A stretch of 64,000 bases of DNA from Streptomyces lanatus (GTDB lineage: Bacteria; Actinomycetota; Actinomycetes; Streptomycetales; Streptomycetaceae): contig NZ_BNBM01000025.1 in assembly GCF_014655715.1 (NCBI RefSeq), forward strand, positions 62,001 to 126,000, written 5' to 3'. Position 1 is the stretch's first letter; every line of letters begins with the position of its first letter. Under the pieces are notes generated by a model, which saw nothing but the letters and a program-made list of their open reading frames with translations, was not told the DNA's origin and did no database searches. Positions 50,888-59,644 of this stretch are shown piece by piece. Both the position numbers and the translations under genes were made by a program.

Positions 50888-52608
50888 CGCACGGTCTCCT
50901 CGCCGGACGTCCGGGACCGCTGCGCGGGAACGGCGCCCCAGACGCCGACCGTCTCCAGGTGGTCGCGGGCGCCCTTGATCGCCTCGGGGGTGGTGGCGTA
51001 CTCCCGGCCCTCGTGCCGCAGCAGTTCCAGCGCGCCGACGGAGTCCAGGACCTGGCGCTGGCCGGGGCGTACGCCGGAAGCCAGGACGAGGATGCCGCGC
51101 CGGGTCAGTTTCTCCACCGCGTCCTTCAGCACGAGGGCGCCGGTCGCGTCCATGGTCGACACCCGCGACATGCGCAGGATGACGACCCGGACGTCGGCCA
51201 CGTCGGTCAGCTCCAGCAGGAAGCGGTGCGCGGCGGCGAAGAACAGCGGGCCGTCGATGCGGTACGCGACGATGTGCTCGGCCAGCAGCGCGTGTTCCTC
51301 GGCGCTGTGATCGGCCCGGTCCAGCGGTACCTGGTCGAAGCGGGCCTGCTTGGCCACGGCCCGCAGCGCGAGAGCGCCCGCCACGACCAGGCCGATGATC
51401 ACCGCGTAGACCAGGTCGAGCGCCAGGGTGGCCACGGCGGTCAGGACGAGGATCAGCGCGTCCGAGCGGGTGGCCCTCGCCATGGCTCTGAGCGAGCCGA
51501 CCTCGACCATGCGGACGGCGGTGGCCAGCAGCACACCCGCGAGCGCCGCGAGGGGAATCCGCGAGACGAGGGGCGCGGCGGCGAAGACGATCACGGCGAG
51601 GACGGCGGCATGGACCAGGGCGGCCAGCCGTGAACTCGCCCCGGTACGGACGTTGACGGCGGTCCGGGCGATCGCGCCGGTCGCGGGGACGCCGCCGAAC
51701 AGCGGCGCGGCGATGTTGGCCAGCCCCTGCCCGAACAGCTCCCGGTCCGGGTCGTGCTTCTGACCGACCGTCATCCCGTCCGCCACCGACGCCGACAGCA
51801 GCGACTCCAGGGCGGCCAGCGCGGCCACGGCCACGGCCGGGGCGAGCAGGGTATTCAGCGAGCCGAGGTCGAGGAACGACAGCGACGGTGCGGGCAGCCC
51901 GGCGGGCAGGTCGCCGATCGGCCTCGCCGCGTCCAGTCCGGCGGCCTGCGCCACGATCGTGGCGGCGATCACCGCGATGATCGAGAACGGCACGGTCGGC
52001 CGCCACCGGGCGCCGGCCAGCATGAGCACGGCCACCGCGACCGCGAACCCGAGGGCGGTCCAGTTGGGGTGCTTCGCGAACTCCTCGACCGCGCGCCAGG
52101 TCACCACCAGGACCCGGTCGCCCTCAGGCTTGGACACACCGAGCGCGTTCGGTACCTGCTGCAGCCCGATCACACAGGCGATGCCGAGCGTGAAGCCCTC
52201 CACGACCGGCGCGGGCACGTACTGCATGTACTTCCCCGCCCGCAGCGCGGCCAGGGCGACCAGCATCACGCCCGCGATCAGACCGACCGCGAGCACCCCG
52301 CCCGGCCCGTGCTCGCCGACGATCGGGACGAGGACCACGGTCATCGCGCCGGTCGGCCCGGACACCTGGAGGTTGGATCCGCCGAAGACCGCGGCGAGCG
52401 CGCCCGCGACCACGGCGGTCGCCAGACCCGCCTCGGCGCCGAGCCCGGAGGAGACCCCGAAGCCCAGTGCGAGCGGCAGCGCGACGATCGCCACGGTGAG
52501 TCCGGCGAGCAGGTCACGCCGGGGGTCGCGGCGCACGTCCGCCAGGTCGGCGCGACGCGGAAGCAGCGCGGCGATCCGTACGAAGGCCTGGTGCAGCGGT
52601 ACGGACAC
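50884..52608 (-). CDS. SulP-family anion transporter with C-terminal STAS domain
   Basis: 574 aa. Membrane part (about 30-415) shows the SulP signature GLTVAIVALPLALGFGVSSGLGAEAGLATAVVAG and the second conserved block GLANIAAPLFGGVPATGAIARTAVNVRTGA. The cytosolic STAS domain (about 440-550) includes VVILRMSRVSTMDATGALVLKDAVEKL. SulP proteins carry sulfate, bicarbonate or other anions across the cytoplasmic membrane; which one is unknown. First gene of a four-gene operon with overlapping junctions; an ArsR-type palindrome sits 100 bp upstream. Confidence 0.93.
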   Translation of the reverse strand: MSVPLHQAFVRIAALLPRRADLADVRRDPRRDLLAGLTVAIVALPLALGFGVSSGLGAEAGLATAVVAGALAAVFGGSNLQVSGPTGAMTVVLVPIVGEHGPGGVLAVGLIAGVMLVALAALRAGKYMQYVPAPVVEGFTLGIACVIGLQQVPNALGVSKPEGDRVLVVTWRAVEEFAKHPNWTALGFAVAVAVLMLAGARWRPTVPFSIIAVIAATIVAQAAGLDAARPIGDLPAGLPAPSLSFLDLGSLNTLLAPAVAVAALAALESLLSASVADGMTVGQKHDPDRELFGQGLANIAAPLFGGVPATGAIARTAVNVRTGASSRLAALVHAAVLAVIVFAAAPLVSRIPLAALAGVLLATAVRMVEVGSLRAMARATRSDALILVLTAVATLALDLVYAVIIGLVVAGALALRAVAKQARFDQVPLDRADHSAEEHALLAEHIVAYRIDGPLFFAAAHRFLLELTDVADVRVVILRMSRVSTMDATGALVLKDAVEKLTRRGILVLASGVRPGQRQVLDSVGALELLRHEGREYATTPEAIKGARDHLETVGVWGAVPAQRSRTSGEETVR

Positions 52609-52707
52609 GACGCCTCGGCTTTCCCCATGCGGCCCACCCCGGGGCGGGCACGAAACCTGTACCCGCGGACCACCGGATTGCGGACACAGTCATCACAGCA
52701 TCTAACC

Positions 52708-52727
52708 AATTGCGAATTTTTGCAATT
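52708..52727. promoter_or_regulatory. ArsR operator, copy B
   Basis: AATTGC, 8-bp spacer GAATTTTT, GCAATT, within AACCAATTGC. It matches copy A (48259) in both half-sites and the spacing. It lies 100 bp upstream of the SulP start, in a clearly AT-rich stretch. Confidence 0.72.
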
Positions 52728-52790
52728 CAGCATCAGACCGCTGCGCCGCTGTTCCAGCCGGGGTGGGGGGCGGGCCGGGGTCGGGCCCGG

Positions 52791-53147
52791 TCAGGCCTTC
52801 CTGACGACGCTGGACTTCAGCTGCATCGCCCCGAAGCCCTCGATCTTGCAGTCGATGTCATGGCCGTCGACGCCGTCGACGAGGCGAATGCCCCGCACCT
52901 TGGTGCCCGCCTTGATCCCGGAAGGGCTGCCCTTGACCTTGAGCGCCTTGACGACGACCACGGAATCGCCGTCCTGCAGCACATTGCCCACGGCGTCCTT
53001 GACGACACGCTCGGCGACGGCCGGGTCCCCGCCGGCGGCCTCGGTGGGAACCCATTCGTGGCCGCACTCCGGGCAGACCATCAGGGCGTTCATCTCGTAG
53101 GTGTACTCGGACGAGCACTTGGGACAGGGAGGAAGGTTCTCGATCAC
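52791..53147 (-). CDS. yjdM: YjdM/PhnA zinc-ribbon protein
   Basis: 118 aa. N-terminal zinc ribbon with Cys8, Cys11, Cys25 and Cys28 (CPKC ... CPEC), then the PhnA domain (VKDAVGNVLQDGDSVVVVKALKVKGSPSGIKAGTKVRGIRLV). The family was once linked to phosphonate use, but its true role is uncertain. Complete and normal length. It lies between the decarboxylase gene and the SulP operon; the 182 bp after its stop hold the SulP promoter region. Confidence 0.95.
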   Translation of the reverse strand: MIENLPPCPKCSSEYTYEMNALMVCPECGHEWVPTEAAGGDPAVAERVVKDAVGNVLQDGDSVVVVKALKVKGSPSGIKAGTKVRGIRLVDGVDGHDIDCKIEGFGAMQLKSSVVRKA

Positions 53148-53189
53148 CCCGCCAGGGTAGCCGCGTCCGCGATGACCGCCGGGCCTCGG

Positions 53190-54524
53190 CTACAGGCCCA
53201 CGTCCCGGCTGCGGATGTCCTCCAGGGACTCGCGGCGGATCAGGAGGCGGGCGTGGCCGTCGTCCACGGCGACCACGGGCGGGCGGCCGACCATGTTGTA
53301 GCCGGAGGCCATGGACAGGTGGTAGGCGCCGGCGGCCGGGACGGCGAGCAGGTCCCCGGGGCGGATGTCGTCGGGGAGCTCGACGTCGGCGGCCAGGATG
53401 TCGCCCGCCTCGCAGTGCCGGCCCACCACGGTGACCGGGGCCGGGGCGGCGCCGCTGTGGCGGCCCACCAGACGGGGCGCGTAGCGCACGCCGTACAGCG
53501 CGGGGCGCGGGTTGTCGCTCATGCCGCCGTCCACGGCCACGTAGGTGTGCGCACCGGTCCGCTTGACGGACAGGACGTGGTAGAGCGCGATGCCCGCCGG
53601 GCCCGCGATGGCCCGGCCCGGCTCGATGAGGAGGCGGGGCACGGCGAGCCCGGCCGCCGTGCATGCCTCGGCCAGTTCGGCGCGGACCTTGCGGGCGAGC
53701 GTGGTGAGGTCGAGGGCGGGTTCGCCGGGGCGGTAGGCGATGCCGTGGCCGCCGCCCAGATCGAGTTCGCGCAGGACCAGGCCGTGCTGCTCGTGGAGGC
53801 GGGCCAGCAGCCCGACCATGCGGCGTACGGCGGCGAGGTACGGCTTGACGCTGGTGATCTGTGAGCCCAAGTGGCAGTGCAGTCCGGTGAGTTCGAGCTG
53901 CGGCTGGTCCAGGATCCGGGCGATGGCGTGCTGGGCGTAGCCGTCCGAGATGGACAGGCCGAACTTCTGGTCCTCGGCGCCGGTACGGATCTTCTCGTGG
54001 CCGCCGGCGCTGATGCCGGGCACGACGCGGACCATCACCTTCTGGTGGCCGTGGGGCCCGACCGCCGCCGCGAGACGGGCGATCTCGGAGGGGCTGTCGA
54101 TGACGATCCGGCCGACCCCGAGGCGCAGCGCGGTGTCCAGGTCGCGCGGGGACTTGGCGTTGCCGTGCAGCACGATCCGTTCCGGCGGGAAGCCGGTGGT
54201 GACCGCGAGTTCCAGCTCACCGGCCGAGCAGACGTCCAGTCCCAGGCCCTCCTCGGCCACCCAGTGGACCATGGCCCGGCACAGGAACGCCTTGGCCGCG
54301 TACAGCACTTCGGCGTCGGGGAAGGCGTGCCGGTAGGTGCGGCAGCGCTCGCGGACCTCGTCCTCGTCGATGACGTAGACGGGGGTGCCGAAGCGGTCGG
54401 CGACCTCGCTGAGCGGCACGCCGCCGACGGTGAGTTCGCCCTCCCGGGGTTCGATTGCCGAGGCCGGCCACACGGAGAGGGCGTCGGCCGCGGTGGGGAC
54501 GGCGGGTTCGTGGAGGGTGGTCAT
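53190..54524 (-). CDS. lysA: Diaminopimelate decarboxylase-type enzyme
   Basis: 444 aa. PLP-dependent, fold-type III: Lys78 (YAAKAF) binds the cofactor, GNAKSPRDL, GLHCHLGSQI, LDLGGGHGI, EPGRAI, DGGMSDNPRP and HCEAGDIL with the catalytic Cys follow. It should convert meso-diaminopimelate to lysine. Streptomyces carry a housekeeping lysA elsewhere, so this is probably a second or specialised copy (its DNA context is not lysine biosynthesis). ATG 54524 gives the normal start and overlaps the stop of the SAV_915-type gene by 4 bp. Confidence 0.88.
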   Translation of the reverse strand: MTTLHEPAVPTAADALSVWPASAIEPREGELTVGGVPLSEVADRFGTPVYVIDEDEVRERCRTYRHAFPDAEVLYAAKAFLCRAMVHWVAEEGLGLDVCSAGELELAVTTGFPPERIVLHGNAKSPRDLDTALRLGVGRIVIDSPSEIARLAAAVGPHGHQKVMVRVVPGISAGGHEKIRTGAEDQKFGLSISDGYAQHAIARILDQPQLELTGLHCHLGSQITSVKPYLAAVRRMVGLLARLHEQHGLVLRELDLGGGHGIAYRPGEPALDLTTLARKVRAELAEACTAAGLAVPRLLIEPGRAIAGPAGIALYHVLSVKRTGAHTYVAVDGGMSDNPRPALYGVRYAPRLVGRHSGAAPAPVTVVGRHCEAGDILAADVELPDDIRPGDLLAVPAAGAYHLSMASGYNMVGRPPVVAVDDGHARLLIRRESLEDIRSRDVGL

Positions 54525-54880
54525 CGTGCGGCCCCCGTCACATGGAGCCAATGCGGCCGATGGTGTGCCGTGGTGGACGGGGTGACCGCGGTTACGGCCG
54601 GGGCGCAGAGCTGGGGGTCCACCGTCACGGTGGTGACGCCGAGCGGGGCGGTCAGGGAGCGCAGGGCGGGTTCGGCGAGCCGGATCCAGGGCTGGTCGGT
54701 GCCGAGGGTCGCGGTCAGTCGCCGCCGCGACGTGAACCCCACGGCCGTACGGTCGCCGAGGGGCGTACGGAAAAGGCGGGCCGCGCAGGCGGCCGGTCCC
54801 GGCCGGACCGGAACGTACAGAGGGCCGGCCGGGAACCGTTCAGAGGGCTCCGGGTCTTCGTCGGACAGGTGGTCTGCCAT
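54521..54880 (-). CDS. SAV_915-family protein
   Basis: 119 aa. The core PLYVPVRPGPAACAARLFRTPLGDRTAVGFTSRRRLTATLGTDQPWIRLAEPALRSLTAPLGVTTVTVDPQL matches the SAV_915 family, Streptomyces-specific and of unknown function. Its stop overlaps the decarboxylase start by 4 bp, so the two are coupled and perhaps act together. No membrane segments or signals. Confidence 0.82.
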   Translation of the reverse strand: MADHLSDEDPEPSERFPAGPLYVPVRPGPAACAARLFRTPLGDRTAVGFTSRRRLTATLGTDQPWIRLAEPALRSLTAPLGVTTVTVDPQLCAPAVTAVTPSTTAHHRPHWLHVTGAAR

Positions 54881-55201
54881 GGGGGTGCCTCCGGGTGGAT
54901 CCCAAATGGATCGTGCGTGGTGCTTGTTCGCCCCGGACGCGGGGAGGCGGACCGGGGCTTGCCACCGACGCTATGCCCGGTGACCCGGAGGTCCGGACGG
55001 CCCATGACGCGATGTTGACGGCGATCGGCCGGACGCTGACGGGACGCTGACACGAGGCCCGGCCGCCCCCGGAAGCGCACCGTCAGGGGTGCGCCAAGAA
55101 GGGCAGCGGCGGCTGGCCGCGCGAGTGCGCCGGGGGTGTGATGGGAGAGGCCCGTCGAGGCTTCCTGCCGAGAACGAAGTGCCATGAGGAACGGTGGAGC
55201 C

Positions 55202-55746
55202 ATGTCTGGTTCCGACGGCCCCGCGAGAGAGCGGGTCCTGGTGGGCGTGAGCGGCTCGCTGGGCAGCCTCACCGCCCTCGCCCGGGGCGCCGAGGAGGCG
55301 CGGCGGCGCGACGTCGAGCTGTGGCCGGTGCCGGCCTGGCAGCCGCCGGGCGGGGTCCGGGGGTGAGCCTGCTGACCGGCGAATGGCAACGACTGGCGCG
55401 CGAGCGGCTGGTCGGCATCCTCGGAGACGCGTTCGGCGAAGGCGGCCCCGACGTGTGGATGTACGCCCTGGTCGCCCAAGGCAGTCCGGGACGGGCCTTG
55501 GTGGAGCTCGCCGACCGCGCGGACGACGTCCTGGTCGTCGGCGCCGGCCGCCGCGGCCTCTGGCGCCGCGCATGCGGCCGCTCGGTCACCCGCTACTGCC
55601 TCACCCACGCCACCTGCCCGGTCCTCGCGGTACCACCCTCTCCGCTGGAGTCGGAACTGGCGACCGTGCACCGCCGGAATGCCTGGGGACTGCGGCTGGA
55701 CACGGGGGACTTGGGGCGTGAGGCGGTGCGGCGGGAAGGGGCGTGA
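55202..55746 (+). pseudogene. Frameshifted universal stress protein
   Basis: The first frame (55202-55366) starts MSGSDGPARERVLVGVSGSLGSLTALARGAEEARRRD, the strand-1 and helix-1 of a UspA fold, and stops at 55366. Homology continues in another frame from about 55363 (EWQRLARERLVGILGDAFG ... GSPGRALVELADRADDVLVVGAGRRGLWRRACGRSVTRYCLTHATCPVLAVPPS), which holds the ATP-binding loop G-x9-G-ST-like end. Some 15 residues around the junction also seem missing. A GTG at 55363 could restart the second part. USP genes are typical of stress islands; this one seems disabled. Confidence 0.75.
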
Positions 55747-55778
55747 CGGGCCTCGTCGAGGAGTGCCGCCCCGTCACG
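55742..55778. terminator. Hairpin overlapping the kdpD stop
   Basis: CGTGACGGG pairs with CCCGTCACG, a 9-bp stem with a 19-nt loop, between the convergent USP remnant and kdpD; it covers both stop codons. Confidence 0.6.
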
Positions 55779-58317
55779 AAACGGCCGCCGCCGGCACCTC
55801 CGGCTCCCCCGGCCGTCGCCCCCGCGCCATCCGCAGGCTCAGCACCATGGTGAGGCCGCCGCCCGGCGTGTCCTCCGCGCTGATCGTGCCGCCCATGGCC
55901 TCGGCGAACCCGCGTGCGACGGCCAGCCCCAGCCCCACGCCCGCCCCGCGCGGGGCGTCGCCGTAGCGCTGGAAGGGCGCGAAGATGCGTTCCTTGGCCT
56001 CGTCCGGGACGCCGGGCCCCCGGTCGACCACCCGGACCTCGACCCGGTCGGCGATGGCGCTCGCGGACACCAGCACGGGCTCGTCCCGGGAGCTGTACTT
56101 GACGGCGTTCTCGACGACGTTGGCGACGACCCGTTCCAGCAGCCCCTTGTCCACGCTGACCATGGGCAGCGTCTCCGGGATGTCCAGCTCCGCGCTGCCC
56201 GCCGGCACCCCGCCGAGCGCCATCGGCACCACCTCATCGAGGTCGATCTCCCTGATCAGGGGGGTGACGGTGCCGGTCTGGAGGCGGGACATGTCGAGCA
56301 GGTTCCCGACCAGGTGATCCAGCTGGTCGGCGCCCTCCTCGATCGCCTCCAGCAGTTCGGCCTCGTCCTCCTGGGACCACGCCACGTCGTCCGACCGCAG
56401 GGAGGTGACAGATGCTTTGATGCCCGCGAGTGGCGTACGCAGGTCGTGGCTGACGGCGGCCAGCAGTGCCGTACGGATCCGGTTGCCCTCGGCGAGTTCC
56501 TTGGCCTGGTCGGCCTCGCGCTGGAGACGCTGGCGGTCCAGTACGACAGCGGACTGCGCGGCGAAGGCGGCGAGGACGCGGCGGTCCTCGGCGGGCAGCA
56601 CCCGGCCGGTCAGCGCGAGCGCCATGTGGTCGCCGACGGGGACGTCGACGTCCGCGTCCTCGGGGTTCCGGCAGGGGCGGGGGCCCACGCTGCCGGCGCA
56701 GGTCCACGGGTCGACGTCGCTCTCCCGCTCCAGCAGTGCCACCGACTCCATGCCGAAGGTCTCACGGACGCGTTCCAGCAGCGCCTCCAGACTGGTCTCG
56801 CCGCGCAGGACGTTCCCGGCGAGGAAGGACAGGATCTCCGACTCGGCGCGCAGCCGGGCCGCCTGGTGGGTGCGGCGGGCCGCCAGGTCCACCACGGAGG
56901 CCACCGACACGGCCACGCCGACGAAGATGGCGATGGCGACGATGTTCTTCGGGTCGGCGATGGTCAGCGTGTGCACGGGCGGTGTGAAGTACCAGTTCAG
57001 CAGCAGTGAGCCCACCACCGCCGACGCCAGTGCGGGCAGCAGGCCGCCCAGGAGGGCCGCCGCCACCGTCAGCGACAGATACAGCAACATGTCGTTGGCG
57101 AGGCCGACTTCGGGGGCGACGTGCGTCAGCAGCAGGGTGAGGGCGGCGGGGCCGAGGACGCCGACCAGCCAGCCCCGGATGATCCTGGACCGGCCCAGCC
57201 GGGCACCGCGGGGCACGGGCAGGCCGCGGCCCTTGCCCGCCTCGTCGTGGGTGATCAGGTGGACGTCGAGGTCGGGGCCCGAGTCCCGGGCGACCGTGGC
57301 GCCGACGCCGGGTCCGAAGACGTACTGCCAGCTCTTGCGGCGGGAGACGCCGAGCACGATCTGGGTGGCGTTCACGCCGCGCGCGAAGGCGAGCAGCGCG
57401 GCCGGTATGTCGTCGCCGACGACATGGTGGAAGGTGCCGCCGAGGTCCTCCACCAGCCCGCGCTGCACGGCCAGTTCCTTGGGCGAGGACGAGGTCAGCC
57501 CGTCGGTGCGGGCTATGTAGACGGCGAGCACCTCACCGCCGGCGCCCTTCTCCGCGAGCCGCGCGGCCCGGCGGATGAGGGTGCGCCCCTCCGGGCCGCC
57601 CGTCAGCCCTACGACGATCCGCTCCCTGGAGCCCCAGATGGTCGAGACCTCGTGCTCGCTGCGGTAGGCGTTGAGGTACTCGTCGACGCGGTCGGCGACC
57701 CACAGCAGGGCCAGTTCACGCAGGGCGGTGAGGTTGCCGGGGCGGAAGTAGTTGGAGAGCGCCGCGTCGACCTTGTCCGGCTGGTAGATGTTGCCGTGCG
57801 CCATGCGCCGTCGCAGCGCCTGGGGCGACATGTCGACAAGCTCGATCTGATCGGCCCGGCGCACCATCTCGTCCGGCACGGTCTCCTGCTGCCGTACGCC
57901 GGTGATGGACTCGACGACGTCGCCCAGCGACTCCAGATGCTGGATGTTGACGGTCGATATGACGTCGATACCGGCGGCGAGCAGCTCCTCGACGTCCTGC
58001 CAGCGCTTGGCGTTGCGCGAGCCGGGGATGTTGGTGTGGGCGAGCTCGTCCACCAGCGCCACCCTGGGCGCGCGGGCCAGGACGGCGTCGATGTCCATCT
58101 CCGTGAAGGAGGTGTCCCGGTACCGCAGTTCCTTGCGCCGGATCTGCTCCAGGCCGTGCAGGATCACCTCGGTGCGCGGCCGATGGTGATGTTCCACGAA
58201 CGCGACGACGCAGTCCGTGCCGCGTTCCACCCGCCGGTGCGCCTCGGACAGCATCGCGTACGTCTTGCCGACGCCCGGTGCCGCACCGAGATAGATCCGG
58301 AGCTTGCCTCGTGCCAT
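55774..58317 (-). CDS. kdpD: Potassium-sensing histidine kinase KdpD
   Basis: 847 aa, normal length. N-terminal KdpD domain with Walker A GAAPGVGKT (11-19) and Asp90 (ALVDELAHTN); USP-like domain (about 230-355, ERIVVGLTGGPEGRTLIRR); four-helix DUF4118 region (about 385-475); GAF-like domain (about 495-600); HisKA phospho-site His624 (AVSHDLRTPL) and ATPase domain (NVVENAVKYS, DRGPGVP, GVGLGLAV). With KdpE it induces the pump when potassium is limiting. ATG 58317 lies 2 bp after the kdpE stop; the frame is open far upstream but antisense-like. Last gene of the operon. Confidence 0.97.
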   Translation of the reverse strand: MARGKLRIYLGAAPGVGKTYAMLSEAHRRVERGTDCVVAFVEHHHRPRTEVILHGLEQIRRKELRYRDTSFTEMDIDAVLARAPRVALVDELAHTNIPGSRNAKRWQDVEELLAAGIDVISTVNIQHLESLGDVVESITGVRQQETVPDEMVRRADQIELVDMSPQALRRRMAHGNIYQPDKVDAALSNYFRPGNLTALRELALLWVADRVDEYLNAYRSEHEVSTIWGSRERIVVGLTGGPEGRTLIRRAARLAEKGAGGEVLAVYIARTDGLTSSSPKELAVQRGLVEDLGGTFHHVVGDDIPAALLAFARGVNATQIVLGVSRRKSWQYVFGPGVGATVARDSGPDLDVHLITHDEAGKGRGLPVPRGARLGRSRIIRGWLVGVLGPAALTLLLTHVAPEVGLANDMLLYLSLTVAAALLGGLLPALASAVVGSLLLNWYFTPPVHTLTIADPKNIVAIAIFVGVAVSVASVVDLAARRTHQAARLRAESEILSFLAGNVLRGETSLEALLERVRETFGMESVALLERESDVDPWTCAGSVGPRPCRNPEDADVDVPVGDHMALALTGRVLPAEDRRVLAAFAAQSAVVLDRQRLQREADQAKELAEGNRIRTALLAAVSHDLRTPLAGIKASVTSLRSDDVAWSQEDEAELLEAIEEGADQLDHLVGNLLDMSRLQTGTVTPLIREIDLDEVVPMALGGVPAGSAELDIPETLPMVSVDKGLLERVVANVVENAVKYSSRDEPVLVSASAIADRVEVRVVDRGPGVPDEAKERIFAPFQRYGDAPRGAGVGLGLAVARGFAEAMGGTISAEDTPGGGLTMVLSLRMARGRRPGEPEVPAAAVS

Positions 58318-58319
58318 GT

Positions 58320-59003
58320 TCACCCTTCGAAGCGGTAACCCATGCCGGGTTCGGTGATGAGATAGCGGGGGTGCGAAGGGTCCGCTTCCAGCTTCCGGCG
58401 CAACTGCGCCATGTAGACCCGCAGATAGTTGGTCTTGCCACTGTGGGAGACGCCCCAGACCTCCCGCAGCAGGAACTTCTGTGTGACCAGGCGACCGGGA
58501 TGGGTCACCAGGATCTCCAGCAGCTGCCATTCGGTCGGTGTGAGGCGTACGTGGCGGCCACGCCGTACGACCCTCTTCGCCAACAGGTCGATGGTGAACT
58601 CGGCCGTCTCCACCCGTGTCGTCCCGGCGGCGACCGGAGCCTCCTCGGTACGGCGGACCGCGGCCCGCAGCCGGGCCATCAGCTCGTCCATGCTGAAGGG
58701 CTTGGTGACGTAGTCGTCGGCCCCGGCGTCGAGAGCGGCCACCTTCTCGTCGGAGCCCTGACGGGCCGAGAGCACCAGGATCGGCACACGGGACCAGCCG
58801 CGCAGGGACCTGATGACGTCGACCCCGTCCATGTCGGGCAGCCCGAGGTCGAGCATCACCACGTCCGGCTGACGCACGGCCGCCAGCCGGAGGGCCGTGA
58901 CGCCGTCGGGCGCCGCGTCCACTCCGTACCGGCGTGCCCGCATATTGATCACGAGTGCTCTGACCAGCTGGGGGTCGTCCTCCACGACCAGCACCCGGGT
59001 CAT
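58320..59003 (-). CDS. kdpE: Response regulator KdpE
   Basis: 227 aa, OmpR family. Receiver with Asp9/Asp10, phospho-site Asp52 (VVMLDLGLP), Thr and Lys in DDYVTKPFS; C-terminal winged helix (VVRRGRHVRLTPTEWQLLEILVTHPGRLVTQ ... LRVYMAQLRRKLEADPSHPRYLITEPGMGYRF). Its stop is 2 bp from kdpD, with which it forms the two-component pair, and it follows kdpC by 3 bp. Binds upstream of the operon when phosphorylated; 23-bp direct repeats near 63.7 kb are candidate sites. Confidence 0.96.
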   Translation of the reverse strand: MTRVLVVEDDPQLVRALVINMRARRYGVDAAPDGVTALRLAAVRQPDVVMLDLGLPDMDGVDVIRSLRGWSRVPILVLSARQGSDEKVAALDAGADDYVTKPFSMDELMARLRAAVRRTEEAPVAAGTTRVETAEFTIDLLAKRVVRRGRHVRLTPTEWQLLEILVTHPGRLVTQKFLLREVWGVSHSGKTNYLRVYMAQLRRKLEADPSHPRYLITEPGMGYRFEG

Positions 59004-59006
59004 CTC

Positions 59007-59639
59007 TCAGCTGCCCTTCACCAGTTCCTTGAGCGCGATGTTCAACTCCAGGACGTTGACCCGCGGTTCGCCGATGAAGCCGAGGGTGCGCTTCTCGGTG
59101 TGGTCCTCGACCAGCTTCTCGACCTGGGCGACCGGCAGGTCGTTGCGGTCGGCGACCCGGTGGACCTGGAGTTCGGCGTAGGCCGGGGAGATGTCCGGGT
59201 CGAGGCCGGAGCCGGAGGAGGTGACCGCGTCGGCGGGGACCTGGGAGGGCCGGACCGTGTAGCCGGGCACGGAGTTCTCCCTGACGACCTTGGCCTTCGC
59301 CTCCTTCACCCACTTGATCAGCTCGGGGTTGTCGCCGGAGCGGTTGGTGGCGCCGGACAGGATCAGCTTGTACTGGGTGTTGACCGAGTTCTCGCCCAGT
59401 CCGTTCGCCGGCCGGGGCTGGAAGTAGTCCAGGCCGTAGCCCTGTTGGCCGATCAGCGAGGAGCCGACGACCCTGCCGTCCGACTTGATCTCGGAGCCGT
59501 TCGCCTTGTCGCTGAACAGCCCCTGCGCGATGCCGGTGACGGCCAGCGGGTAGATGACGCCGGTCACCAGGGTCAGCACGAGGAGGGCGCGCAGGCCCGC
59601 CCCGAGCAACCGGGCTGTGTTCGTAACGGAGTTGTTCAT
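59007..59639 (-). CDS. kdpC: K+-transporting ATPase subunit KdpC
   Basis: 210 aa, membrane-anchored by one N-terminal helix (LLGAGLRALLVLTLVTGVIYPL). Signature segments: VVGSSLIGQQGYGLDYFQPRP, SGSGLDPDISPAYAELQVHRVA and ENTEKRTLGFIGEPRVNVLELN-like VEDHTEKRTLGFIGEP. KdpC stabilises the complex and joins KdpA with KdpB. 3 bp from kdpE and 5 bp from kdpB. Confidence 0.97.
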   Translation of the reverse strand: MNNSVTNTARLLGAGLRALLVLTLVTGVIYPLAVTGIAQGLFSDKANGSEIKSDGRVVGSSLIGQQGYGLDYFQPRPANGLGENSVNTQYKLILSGATNRSGDNPELIKWVKEAKAKVVRENSVPGYTVRPSQVPADAVTSSGSGLDPDISPAYAELQVHRVADRNDLPVAQVEKLVEDHTEKRTLGFIGEPRVNVLELNIALKELVKGS

Positions 59640-59644
59640 GGCCT

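Noticed and set aside
55774..59313. KdpD read as a 1179-residue protein
   Set aside because: The extra N-terminal third is an out-of-frame reading of kdpE and kdpC; the KdpD fold starts at ATG 58317, 2 bp after the kdpE stop.
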